Shown here piece after piece: positions 36,628 to 48,309 of a DNA stretch of 64,000 nucleotides (position 1 is its first letter; each line of letters opens with the position of its first letter). The stretch covers positions 42,793,001 to 42,857,000 of the forward strand of contig JAZHRO010000003.1 of NCBI GenBank assembly GCA_037157565.1, given 5' to 3'. Made by a program: the position numbers and the translations under genes. This DNA is from Thalassia testudinum. Taxonomy: Eukaryota; Streptophyta; Magnoliopsida; Alismatales; Hydrocharitaceae. The notes beneath the pieces are model-generated. The model was not told the origin of the DNA. It ran no database searches and saw nothing but the letters and a program-made list of their open reading frames with translations.

Positions 36628-38538
36628 GTCAGTTATTTGTCCTTATTTTATCTTCTATGTAAATTACCTTGCCCTACCTTAAGCATCTTCCACAAAATTA
36701 TTGCTTTTCTCATCTTCTTTAACTGCCAGCGAGAGAATTAAAAAGGTGTGTTAAATTTGTTGCATTATATTTGCTTGAAGCAAATGTCTGTACAATGGGA
36801 AAATGTTACATAGCATGCTATCATTGCTAATTGTCTCACAAATGACCTCATGGATTCTCCACTGTTTATGTGTCACCTTCTGTTATTGGTTCAAATTGTT
36901 CAGACGTCCACCAGTCATTCTTTCTTATTATTCTTAACCTTGATTTTTTTGTCCTAAGCAACTTACATATTAATCAACAATGCTTTTTAACTATATTTGT
37001 CCACAGCAGATAGAGTAATTATACTTCTTTCTTCTATTGATTTTTCGCTTGTCATTATTTTATTGTCTCCTTAACTTCCATTTTCCTTGTCGTTAGCAAC
37101 TTCTCCATAATCGTTTTTTTTGTCAGCCAACTTAACTTCTATCTGCCCATGGCAGATGTTCACAATTTATGACTTTTTGCAGGAGAGCTCATTATTGGCT
37201 CCAATGTATGAGATGTCAGACTGTTATCGTTTTGCTTTCTCCTTATGTTTCATTGCTTTGCCGTAATTACCTTACATATTTTTCATGAATGTTATCTCGC
37301 TCATACATGAAAGAGCGATCTTCATTTTCGATAAAAACTTTAGCATAAAATGACGTGTCGTATTTCGTGTGTGGTAGAAAATCGCTTTTCAAAACATTTA
37401 ATTATTCAAAATCTAACCACAAGAATAGTTAGGTCGTCTCCATAGGGAGGAATTAGCCTATTGAATTAGTAAGTGGTGACTCGTTTATTTGGGAATCTTA
37501 ATGGGTGCACCTATTCCTTAGTGCAACTTGTTACCCTGATGAATTCTTATTCTAAGCAATTAATTAAAACTATAGGGGTTTATATGCAAAATTACCATAA
37601 TATAATATTCTGTTAACTAATGATCTTGGTAATGATAATCAACGTAACTACTAATTTCCCGTAAAAGAAATCTTGTTCATTGCAATCAATATCCTAATCA
37701 TGCACAATTGCAATCATCTGTAATTCAGATAAACTGAAGGGATGTTCATGCAATTCTGCCTTATATTAAATAAGAAAAATAAATGAATAGTGTATCCTGC
37801 AATGGCATAAGTGGCAATTTTTAATGAGAGTGGAAACCGAGCATTCTCCCTCTCTCTTCCTCGCGTGCGGTGGGGATCACAATTGGCTGTGCGGTGGTCG
37901 TAGGATGTAGAGGACACGGAGGGGGTTCCCATGACGTTGGTCTCGTGGTGGAGGTGGCTGGAGGTGGCTGGCCGGAGGAGGAGGACGCCGGCGACGTCGA
38001 GGTGGTGGTTCTACGTGCGTGGCCGTTCGCGGAGTCTGTGGTTGGTGTTACGAACGCAGCCTCAAGACGTTTTTAAGACGTCTGGGAAGTGGCCCAGACG
38101 TCTGGTATTTAATTTTTGCGGCGTACGGGGTTGCATCTGCGTGCATGCGCACGCCGACCTGCGCCCGCCGCTCTTTTCCCTCTTTTTCCCTCTCTCCTCC
38201 TGCAGGGTGCGGCGTCTCTCTCTCTCCCTGCGTGGCCTTAAAAGGCCCCTCGCCCTCTCCCTCACCCTCATCTCCTCCGTGTTCCTCTCCTTCTTCTCCC
38301 AGCCGGTGAGAGAGAGTGAGAGAGCGGCGGCAGCAGCAGCCGCGGAAAGTGTGTGGGAGGAGGTGTTGCACGAGGGAGGAGACGCTCGACCGTGAGGGCT
38401 CGAGCTTGCCGGGGCAGCTAGAGCTGGTCAACGGGGGTGCAGCGGGCGTGGAGTGTCACGGAGGGGCTGCTGCAGCTCGAGCAGTAGGCGGACGGAGCAC
38501 GGCGCGGCCGTGCGTCGCGGGTGGAGAACGAGTCGAGC

Positions 38539-38568
38539 TCTGATTCTGGAAGTTTTTCCAGAATCAGA
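38539..38568. other. 13-bp perfect hairpin in Y
   Basis: TCTGATTCTGGAA (38539-38551) and TTCCAGAATCAGA (38556-38568) around a 4-base loop, directly adjoining a CAGACGTCT motif. Confidence 0.75.
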
Positions 38569-39232
38569 CGTCTAGGCTTCCAACCAGATGGCAGTGAAGA
38601 CGTCTGGAGGACTGTCCAGACGTCTGGGTGGTAAGATATTTCTATCTTCTTCCTTTTTCGCGTGTACGGCTATGCGGCCATTCGCCGCGCCTTCGTCTGC
38701 GACTCGTCGTACTGAGAACAGGTGTGGGTGCGAGGCTCGCCATCCCACGTGAATCGGACGTCTGGCCGCAGTGCTAACGACGGGAAGGACTTCCAGACGT
38801 CCAGGGTGACCATCGGACATCTGGTAACTAAGCCAGATGCCCTCGCAGGCTTCTGGATGTCTGAGGGACTACACAGAACGAAGGTACGCTCTGACCCACA
38901 TTTGAAGACGTCTGGAAGAGGTTCCAGACATCTGATTTTGGGCAGTTCCACCGTTTTTGACCCGTTTAGGGCTAGTTCGGAGTCCATTTTCCGCGTTTCG
39001 AGTTGCGTTCTTTCCAGAATAAAATCCTCTACCCGTTTACACTAATTATATACCATTCTAAGAAACTCCTTGTGTTTGATCCTTGTGTTAGGACCCTGTT
39101 CCATTGCAGTCTTGGGGATTGCGGAGGCACGCAGGATTTCCGACCACACCCCCAGTACTCCCGTTGTAGCTGGTAGAGTGGCTTTTAAATTACTTAATCA
39201 AATTTGTTACAATTATGGAATAATTAATAGAG

Positions 39233-39370
39233 TCTAGGGCACTGCATGAACCCTAGGACTGAGAAACTAGATTGAATGATAGATCCTAGGGTATGGCATG
39301 AAGCCTAGGACTGAAAACTAGATTGAATGATAGATCCTAGGGTACGGCATGAATCCTAGGACTGGAAAAT
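39233..39370 (+). repeat. Short tandem repeat in Y, unit about 52 bp, nearly 3 copies
   Basis: Units begin CTAGGGYAYKGCATGAA and run through CCTAGGACTG and AACTAGATTGAATGATAGAT. Three successive copies differ by a few bases; the last is incomplete. Confidence 0.75.
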
Positions 39371-41966
39371 TAGTGATATGTATATAAATATTGCAGTCTT
39401 GGAAAGGTGGAAAGGAAATAATAGCTGCCTGTTAAAAAGGAATAAATATGATTGAAAACATGGGTTGTATGAACGTAAAACTGGAACGGTGAAACCTAAA
39501 TGTGCTGAGTTAAAAGAGCTGGAACCCTACGGGGAATTAAGAGTAGAACTCCTGGAAAGAGAATGGATGGAACTGTAAAAGAAAGATGTGGAGGTGTATT
39601 GTCTCTGGGGTACGTGGTACCAACGAGAGCACACATTACCTCTTAGTGTAGAGGGGAGTTTGCCGCCCTCAGGTCGAGACCGGGGTGGGTTTGGCCACTA
39701 TACACCGACTTGCTGGCCCTCGCGTACGCAGTACCGAGGAGAGCTACTAGTGTAGGAAGAGCACTAGCTACCCCACGGGCCCTGAGGTTCTGCTAGCCTC
39801 CTACACCGACTTATTAGGCCCACTGGGCAAACCAGGGTAGTCAGGCGAGGGTGCGCGGACTGTGGAGGGGTTGGACCCCTGTTACTGAGAGGGCTCTGCC
39901 CTATACTGGTTCCGTGCTGTGCTTTGGGCGCACCCGTTAACGGAAACGACTGACCGCGTGCCAGTGCGGGGTAGCTACCCGTGTGTTTATCGCGCGTGCC
40001 GTAGTCACCGTTACGTCTGTCAGCGACCTTGGGGTGGTTGACTGAGAGTAGGATCACCACGGGGGACTCTCCCGGCCAGGAGAGCACCATGTGTTACTTC
40101 TACTTTTCGGAAAAGACTGCAATCAAGATCATTCCCACGAGGAACATTCGAGATCAAGTGAAGGATCCGAGAATTGGATAAATTGTGAAATAATAGAAAG
40201 ACGTAAATAAAGGAAGAAAGAAATTATAACAGCTACTGTACACTCTACTGCTTCTTTAGTTTTAGCTGCCACTCTACTCAGCGTTTCGCTGACGTGTTAC
40301 ACTCGTTACTTTTCAGGACCAGGTGTTGAGCAGCCAGGGTCAGCGACTGCAGTGGACGCTGGGCCGAGTAGGGTCCAGTAGAGTTACCACAGTTCTTTTT
40401 GTACCCCTTTTGTTCCACTGTAGTGAGTAGTTCTGTTCTCTCTGTACTTCTTTACTTGTAGCTTCATGTTATGTTATAATTGTTGTTCTACTGTTGTGGT
40501 GGTATATACTGTAGTAGTTCCTTTTCTTACTGCTGTATTTTGTTACTGCTAATTATATTCATGCTGAATGTAGTTTATTTTACTGCTCTTTTGGTTACTT
40601 CCTCATTGGACGACTAGGTCTTGGGATTAGTCGAGTCGGTCCGGTTCTCGTGTCTCGTAGGGACTCGGGAATTGGGTCGTTACAGTTGGCGAGATGCTCG
40701 GTGGTGCTCGACGTCGAGTTTGGCAGTTGGCGGAGGCTCAGAGGAGTGGTTGCATGCGGTGAAGGCTTTGGGTTCTTTGGTGTGGAGCTGCAGGCGGGTT
40801 GAAGAAGAAGAGGAAAAAGACAAAGAAGAGGAACAAGGAGTGGTCGGCCTGCTGCGGGGATGGCGCACAGCTCTCGTGCCATTGTGGCGTGATGGTGGCG
40901 CGTGCGGTTGTGATGGCTGAGGTCTGAAGGTGCGGTGGTTGTGGTCGGCAAGGGGGAGAAGGTCTGTTGGAGTTGGAGGGTGATGGGTTATGTTGGCAAG
41001 GGAGATTTTTGGTGGAGAAGGAGATGGAAGAAGAGAAAGAAAGGGAAGGGTGGCTGTGATGGCTGATGGTGAAGGTGTTGGTAGTGAGTGGGTGAGGGCA
41101 ACATGCACGCTGTCACCATGCACACCTGGAGTCGATGAAAGGTGCAGATCGCCTGAGTCACAGTGCAAGCCTCTGACCATAGTGTACGCTCCAACCACGG
41201 TGCCAGTGGATGAAGGAGAAGATCCCCAGCCAAGGGGCAGAAGATCAATGCCCTCTCTGTTGGCCTGCTCTCTTTTTAAAGTCTCTGCGGCCGAATTTAC
41301 AACCACTCTCGAAGATTGCGAATGGTTGGAACAGAAGGATAAATTTTGTTCGTTAGTCATTAGACGTTTGATAAAAATATCAGACGTATTAAAAAATGTA
41401 GACTTCAGGGGATCTACAATGGTAGCTTCTAGACGTCTGAGTTCCAGATGTCTTATATAATCAAAATGGACGTCTAACCTTTGCACCTAGCTTGCATTCA
41501 ACAAACAAACCATATCATATGTTATTAAATGTAAAATTAATGCATAAAATTATATGTAGACTAAGGTGAATTGCCATTTAACTCTTGCTTACTTAACAAT
41601 TAAGATCAAGTAATTAAAGAGTACTGAGGCCAAATAATGGTCCACAAAAGTAGACTTATCAGTACATATCTTCCTGGTTTAGAAATTTAAAATTTTTTAT
41701 TTTACCTCCTTCATAGACCGTAAGCAAATTTTCTATACAATTTAGTTACTCACACCCTTAGCCACTATTTTGAGGGATTCCCTCATAGTTCTACCATTTA
41801 ATTCCTTCTTTCCAACATACCTGTACAATAGGATCATATCTTTAGAGACTGTTATCCAGCTCACTTGAGTTGTCACAAGCAGAAATCATTCATACAAAGG
41901 AATAACCTTGTTATACCTTTACTACCACAGAAAATTCTTTTTACATCCTCGTTTGGCCCATTTCAG

Positions 41967-43299
41967 GTGCTCAATCGATGGCAATTGTAACTGACCAGTG
42001 CCAAGCAATGATTAATGTTGTCGTAGTTGTCTTTCCAAACGCAAGACATAGGATCTATTTGTGGCACATTATGAAGAAGCTACCACATAAATTTGGTAGT
42101 GACGCAAGCACTAGGGATGATATCAAGCGGATTGTTTATGAATCTATTTCTATAAATGATTTGGAAGAGCGTTGGATGTGTTTGACTGAACTCCGAAATC
42201 TTCATGACAATGCTTGATGTGGAGAATGTATAACATTTGCCAATTATGGGTTCCTTCTTTTGTTAACAATTGCTTCTGGGCAGATATGACTACGATGTAG
42301 CAATCTAAAAGTATGAATGCTTTTCTTGATGGTTATGTCAATTCAAAGACTACTCTACGTGTTTTTGTGTCACAATAAGAGGCTACCTTGAGAGCAAAAT
42401 ACAAGAAAGAAGCCAAAGAAGACTTTGAATGTAGACACAAGAAGTTGCAGTTAGTATCACAGTTGTATATGGAGCATCAAATGTCAGAGATTTACACCCT
42501 TGGTATATCTAAGAAGTTCCAAAGAGAGATCCGGTATTTTATATTGTACACGTATTGGCTGCATTATTGTTGAATCAATTGAGAAATTTGACATTTTAGA
42601 AAGGAGGTGCATAAAGAACACAGATGGTCTTTACGTCAATTTCAAGAAGAACTTCACTGTGCCATTCTCCCCTCCGTTACTTGACATTCATGTACATGCA
42701 AATCTTGGGAGACTTGAGGTGTGTTGTGTCGGCATTGTCCTTTTGTTTTTAAGGAATAGGTTGTTCAAATTATCGTGGACAAGTATATCATGGACCAGTG
42801 GAAGAGGGACTTGTCAATGCCTACAATTGCTCTACATCTACCATGCAATCAAGTTTGTGATGATCCAATTGATCGATATGAAGATATACGTGTCAAATGC
42901 ATGGTTCTCTCCAATTTTGGATCCACCTCATCTAAAAGTTATAAACTCACCATTGATGCTTTAGGTGTAGCCGTGGACTACATTCATAGCAAGACTTCCA
43001 TAAGTTTGATTTCTATCATCTTATATCCGTACTTAATTGTGCCTTTTATGAATGTACTTATTTAATTAATACTATATTTCTTCTAAGGTTGGATCTGACG
43101 GAGCGGGTGACCATCCCATCCTTAACCCCACTCGTGCTAGACATGTTGGTAGACCACCAGGGAAGAGGAAAAGATCGGCTAGGGAGAAGAACCAAGTAAA
43201 CTCAACTAAGCGTAGAAATAGACACAATGCTAATGCTACTAGGATGGATTCATTGTCAACTCCTGCAAGTTCTACATAGGAGAGTTTTGTTGATGTTGG
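41967..43299 (+). pseudogene. FAR1/MULE transposase gene, part 3: catalytic core end, SWIM finger, tail
   Basis: AQSMAIVTDQCQAM carries the second catalytic Asp, followed by FPNARHRIYLWHIMKKLPHK. After a stop and frame change comes NNCFWADMTT and SKSMNAFLDGYVNSKTTLR, where the family has SES; the expected catalytic Glu is Lys here. Next come ATLRAKYKKEAKEDFECRHKK and, near 42715-42830, a degraded SWIM-type zinc finger (CRHCPFVFKE) with VDKYIMDQWKRDL. After another intron-like gap the tail reads NPTRARHVGRPPGKRKRSA. Several stops and frame changes; non-functional. It could be a domesticated FAR1-family gene or a MULE transposase; the sequence alone does not decide. Confidence 0.82.
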
Positions 43300-43654
43300 G
43301 CAGTCTTAATATTTCCATGCATTCCCAACAAATCCAGCCACAGTCTCCTAGAATTGTGAATTACATTCATAGTTATCTCACTCTGGTTAAACTTTACATT
43401 TTCTTCTATGATGACTATTGAGTCCAATGTAATTTCTTGTAATCTTTAAACTTTAAATTTTCTTCAAGTTGTAATGTTTATGTAATCCATTTCATGCTAA
43501 CTCCATTCTCAATGCAATTTCATGTCTTCATGCAACAAAAATTATCTTGCCATTGGTAGAATGTTACCGTTGAATGTTGCATGCATTTCACACTCATCTT
43601 TATCCCTTGTATGCTCTTTACACTCGTTGCAGAAGTGGTAAAAGATCCCTCTAT
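43300..43654. other. AT-rich spacer
   Basis: Downstream of the transposase tail, before the tandem array. I see nothing identifiable. Confidence 0.4.
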
Positions 43655-44734
43655 CCATTTGATTGATGGACACCTGCTCCCATCAGAACATGACCTGCCA
43701 TTGTTAGGTCTTTATCCATTTCCTACTTCATTTCTTTACCTGCCAATAAATTGCCTTTCCTTCGGCAAAATGTTACAGTTGATTGTTGCATGTCTTTCAC
43801 ACGGTAAAATTTCCCTGCCTTCGGCATATGACATTCCTTATTGAACTTCAAGTTCTGTAAGTCAAACTTGAAGCAAAGATTCTTCAGGAACTCAAAAACT
43901 CCTTTTGATCTCATTTCCTCTTCCATTATGTGTTCAATGCTTTACTAAGCATTTCAGAACTCTCAATTGAGAGATTTAATATCATTCTCAGGTCCTTTGA
44001 CTTGATTGTAACCTTTGAAGCACTTATAATCAATGTGAAGTGTGTCACATTCAGCTATTGAATCTGCGAATTACTTATGATCAATTCTTAAAATTGATGG
44101 TAAAATTGGAGACTTGACTTCTTAAGCTCTCAATTGACTTTTGTTTCACCCTGTATGGATGTCCGTGTTGGCCGGAATTGAAGTTCACAGTTGAACAGCT
44201 GGAGATGTTGTTGTGAAGGAGGATGGGCCTGGAATATCCCACATCGTGAGATGGCGAGGTCGCGTACAGTTAAGTAATTGCACGCAAAGGCTCACTGGTC
44301 ATCAGCACTAGGCGCATATTCTGAGCATTTGTGTGTGCGTGTGTACGTGCATTCATGGGCCTGGGTGGGCGTGAGATTACGTGGGCTTGAAGTGGGCCCC
44401 AAATACACTAAAATTTACAATAATTTGAACTATGGGTTCACCAAGTATGGTTGATCTGGCCTAGAGTGATGAGCTGTAGATCCTCGAAAGGTGAGCCCGC
44501 CCATTAAAGCATTTTTTACTTTAAGTGTAATGAGAAGAGAGGTTTGGGAGATATAAAAATCACTAAGTGTGGAGAGTCCAAATAAGAGTGAGGGAGTGTT
44601 ACTATAAAGAGATGTCTGAAGGTTGATATAAAAATGCTGCAAAATTAAGGAGAATAAGTGTTATTCGAGTTTAATGATATAAAGAATTGACTTTTTCATT
44701 CTTCAGAGGATTTCTCATTGTTTCCATACCCCTA
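43655..44734. repeat. Tandem array unit 1 (about 1080 bp)
   Basis: The unit runs from the CACCTGCTCCCATCAGAACA region through AAGCAAAGATTCTTCAGG (43871), GGAATATCCCACATCG, GGGTTCACCAAGTATGG and AAAGGTGAGCCCGCCCATTA to GAGGATTTCTCATTG. The same order recurs in units 2-4. No gene seen; many short frames but none conserved between units. Confidence 0.75.
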
Positions 44735-45422
44735 CTATTTAATTGATTGAGACTTGCTTCCATTAGAACATTACCTGCCTTTGGCAAGTTTCTATCCATT
44801 GTATACATCATTTCTTCACCCTTGAGTACTTTTTCTACTTTTGGCAGAAAAAGATCGTTGTAGGTTGCCAGCATTTCACACTCCACAATTGCCCTACCTT
44901 TGGTTGATAAAATTCCCTAGTGAACTTGATGTTCTGTAAGTCATACTTGAAGCAAAGATTCTTCAGGAGCTCAGAAACTCCTTTTGATCTCATTTCCTCT
45001 TCCATTCTGTGTTGAATGCTTTACTAAGCATTTCAGAGCTCTCAATTGAGAGATTTAATATCATTCTTAGGTCCTTTGACTTGGTTGTAACCTATGAAGC
45101 ATTTATAATCAACGTGAACTGTGTCACATTCATCTATTGAATTTGAAGATTACTTATGATCAAATCTTGAAATTGATGGTAAAATTGGAAACTTGACATC
45201 TTAAGCTCTCGATTGAGTTTTGTTTCACCCTGAATGGATATTTGTGTTGGTCAGAATTGAAGTTCGAAGTTGAACGGTCGGAGACGCTATTGTGAAGGAG
45301 TATGGGCCTAGAATATCCCACATCATGAGATGTCGAGGTCACACACAGTTAAGTAATTGCACATAAAGCCTCGTTGGACGTCAATGCTGGGCGCATATTA
45401 TGAGCATTTGAGTGTGTGTGTG
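44735..45422. repeat. Tandem array unit 2, left part (cut by E)
   Basis: AAGCAAAGATTCTTCAGG recurs at 44950, 1079 bp after unit 1. Interrupted at GTGTG (45418-45422) by E; continues at 52675. Confidence 0.75.
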
Positions 45423-46929
45423 TGACGCACGCAGAACGTGTTGGTTTAATTATGTCATTGTAGCATGTTTCGCGATGTCAGTTTTAATATAAGATGTCGA
45501 TTTGGTGAGTCCAAGTGTTGAACAACAGGAGGCACGAAATCGGATTAGTTTGTTGCTTTAGTTGTCACAGGAATGTTTGGTTTGCTTGCGAGAAAACGAG
45601 AAAGTGGGAGAGCGAGAGAGAGATTAGGGTTAGAGCTTGTGTTTAAATCATGACATTCATTCTAAGAAGATGTGAACTATGATATAAGAAACAACATTAA
45701 CATATAACATGCAATTGGAGTTTGTTTACAACTACAACAATGGATGACAGCTTAAACAAGTGCGACATAAAACTAAAGTAAAAAGTGTGCAAGGAGGAGG
45801 TGAGGCAGCCACGGCGGTGGAGGGGGGCTCCATCGGCAGCTCGACAACTTCAGGGCGGATATCGGATGCTTAATGGAGCTAGGAGAGGGCTACCATTGCA
45901 TGGAGAGTTGTGAATTGAATGCCCTTGAATGGGGTGGTTGAGGAGGTTTATATAGAGAAGAAGGGATTTTCAAACTAAGTAAGGGTTTTAGAGATGTCCG
46001 GGACATCACTAAACCCATTCCATAAGTGTCGGTGAAGTCCCTTGGCTGCTGGTCCTTTAAGGCGTGCGTGCTTTCTTCCTCAATCTACACTCATGCACCC
46101 ACAGTCGTCCGATCCGAGGTGCGAATCACCATCGGATGGCTGAGGGCGCACCACGTCACCCTCCCGCGCCTGCACAGGTATAAGCATTCGCATGATGGAT
46201 GTGCGTCGACTGTCGAATTTCACTTCAACAGTTGCGATCGCATGAGCAGGGGGTGCTTGGATCGCGCTTCGCGTGAAGTGAGCGTGCGTGATTGCGCGTG
46301 TTAGGCAGGCTATCATTTGGAGGTGCCGCGTGGATTCCATTTACACCATTCACTCCCGCATCGATGGTTGTAATCAACCGCGCTCTCGGTCGAGAGCGAT
46401 TTGGCAGCGCACGGAGCTTCGAACGCTCGCCGCTTGCTTGCCAAGCCGAGGCACTACTTGCTTTGCTGCCTTTGCGATTAGTCATGGAGGCGAAGTCAGG
46501 TGCAGGCGCGGTCGGCGATTGAATTGAAATCCAACAGTTAGGATTTCACGCTGGAGGAGATGCGATTGTGTTGGCGCACGATGGAGGCTGGTGTGGGTGA
46601 CACATGGCCGATTGTGAGCTATTGATCATCAGATCAAAGGTCAGAACTTCTTGGGCTTATTGGGGAAGCTTCAGATGTTGGATTTAAGCGATTTCGAGTC
46701 CGTTGGACTCCATTCGTCGATCTGAATCCATTCGTACGGTCCGATTACTCATCTGAGGCCTGTTTCAACATGCACTTGTACATATGGCCATTAAACATTG
46801 ATTTATAAGCAATCTTAATTTGCAATGTATGCAGTGCTCCCATGCCCATCATGGTATGTTATTAGTGCACATATATCCTTAAATAAACTCTGGTTGATGG
46901 AATTATCATCATTACATGCAGAGTTATCA
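45423..46929 (-). repeat. 3' LTR of E (1507 bp)
   Basis: Pairs with 51198-52669. A hairpin GGGTTTTAGAGATGTCC/GGGACATCACTAAACCC at 45983-46016 and TATA-like TTTATATA (minus sense TATATAAA) at 45947-45954. A possible degraded B-box (minus GTTCGAAGC) is at 46416-46424. Confidence 0.92.
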
Positions 46930-46965
46930 TACCCCCATGCTCATCCCTTGCTAGTTCCTAGCAAG
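46930..46965 (-). other. 3' stem-loop and polypurine tract of E
   Basis: Minus strand CTTGCTAGGAACTAGCAAG followed by GAGCATGGGGGTA at the LTR edge. Confidence 0.75.
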
Positions 46966-47505
46966 GTTTATCCTAGCCATTATTTTCAGTCGGAATTAGG
47001 AATTGATTACTTAGACATATGTTGCTTGTCAACGGGAGGACATATACTAAGAGCATAATCCACAGAGACTAAACAGCGCCCGTGTGTCTGCCAAAATGCA
47101 AACTGCCAAAGTCCTCACTTTAAAGCATATATATAGAGACATATTTTTTTCTTTTTCATCTTTTCTATTTTTTTTGGATTTTTGGAGTTGGGAGTGTGTA
47201 GGTAACTTTTTACAGCTACCCAACCCACCCATAACTCGAAAGACTCTAAGTGTTAAGCATCTTGGCCTGAAGATTGTGATAGACTCACTCAATGATAATT
47301 AAAACAGACTTCGAGTTTCTACACCCCTAGGTGATCGAAAAAGAAAATGCTTGCCTAAAAGTGTATCTGTCCGATCGGTAGCTTTCTCCCTACTTTTATT
47401 TTGTGTGGGGTCAACATAAGGGTGCTTCCAGTGTATATCTCCCCGAATTGCTCTACTTCCCCACTCTTCCTTAAGTGTTTTTGGCTTTTTTTTCGTGCAT
47501 TTGGT

Positions 47506-47784
47506 GAGCTGGGTTCTGGACAACCAGCCAATGGGCTGTTACCTACTACCACTTGCTGGTCATACTCGTGCGGTGAAGTGTGGCTTATTTATTTTTTTTC
47601 TTTTTCTATTTTTTTCTATTTCTCTTTATTTCTTTTTTTTTCTTTTTCTTTTTCTTTTGTTGTTTCAGTAGGTGGCTTCCCTGATCTAAGATTTACTTAG
47701 AGGCAATAAAGGAGAATGGTCTTGTGACTGGGCTCTAGACAACCGGTCAATGGGCTGCTGCCCACGACAACTTGCCAACTATAC
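47506..47784 (-). repeat. Duplicated 3' box of E
   Basis: The GGCAAGTT...TTGTCCAGA-type box occurs at 47506-47570 and 47728-47784 (minus sense), separated by a T-rich stretch. The rest of 46966-48160 is noncoding and collinear with A, B and D. Confidence 0.7.
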
Positions 47785-48160
47785 CACCCTAGAAGGTTCA
47801 TTAGCTACCCAATTTCTGTTAGAATCTCTGAGGAATGAGTCAGTGCAAAAATGTGTGCAGATGTTTAGACTAAAAGTCCCTCCAAGTCAGAAGGCGGGTT
47901 GATAAGTTGTATACTTATCACCCTACTTTATTGATCAGATTAATGTAAATTAAGGTTGTGAGGATTCAGGGCTAAATCTACATTCTAGTGGCCACCAGAG
48001 CTGATTAAGCCTGAAGGCCTGAAAAGTCTAAGTGTTTAGGTTCTTCTCGTATTATTTCCCACAGTTGACAAGCTCCTAATGCCTAAGTTTTCCTTTCTTT
48101 TCTTTTTGTTTATATATATATATATAATTCAAGCTGATAATATAAACTCAGAGAATGCAA

Positions 48161-48202
48161 ATTACCACCCCCCCATGCTTAAGTTGGATAATGTCCTCAT
48201 TG
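48161..48202 (-). other. Internal polypurine motif of E
   Basis: Minus strand AATGAGGACATTATCC then AAGCATGGGGGGGTGGTAA, as in the other elements. Confidence 0.6.
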
Positions 48203-48309
48203 GCAAAAAATGTATGAAAGGGGGTATAGAAAGAAATCACTTGAGTGCCGTCGTGTATCTGATCAGTCTGAATCTTCTGGGTTGCCTCCCAGGAAGCTTT
48301 GAGTTTAGT

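Larger units (their letters stand above)
38046..40684 (+). mobile_element. Solo LTR Y (2639 bp), Del/Tekay-like ends
   Basis: Starts TGTTACGAACG and ends GGGTCGTTACA, with the 5-bp duplication GTTGG at 38041-38045 and 40685-40689. The TTACA end is like LTRs of the Del/Tekay group of Ty3/gypsy elements (from memory of the family). No primer site for that group (TTGGTATCAGAGC) follows, so this is a solo LTR. It holds many AGACGTCT palindromes, a 13-bp hairpin and a 52-bp tandem repeat. Confidence 0.8.
36628..41966 (+). other. Expanded intron of the FAR1/MULE gene
   Basis: Bounded by a GTCAGT donor and CCCATTTCAG acceptor that join in phase. The exon-end sequence TTGGCTCCAATGTATGAGA (36608) is repeated at 37195, a partial exon duplication. 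From about 37290 the sequence looks foreign. The Del/Tekay-like solo LTR Y occupies 38046-40684. The stretches 37290-38040 and 40690-41480 flank Y and are GC-rich in part. They probably belong to another inserted element whose ends I could not fix. The stretch 41480-41966 is AT-rich. No gene seen. Confidence 0.6.

Noticed and set aside
38019..38431. Overlapping frames on both strands in the GC-rich start of Y
   Set aside because: GC-rich sequence opens several frames at once; no domain or conserved start.
39233..39370. CRISPR-like array
   Set aside because: Head-to-tail tandem repeat without unique spacers, in plant DNA.
40680..41486. 268-codon minus frame and 156-codon plus frame near the end of the large intron
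   Set aside because: Both cross the Y boundary or low-complexity Ser/Pro or Arg/Gly-rich sequence, with no homology I recognise.
37284..41964. Element spanning the whole large intron with TTTCA duplication
   Set aside because: TTTCA near 37285 and 41960 is a single 5-base match chosen among many possibilities, and the right copy lies in the splice acceptor; no LTR pair supports it.
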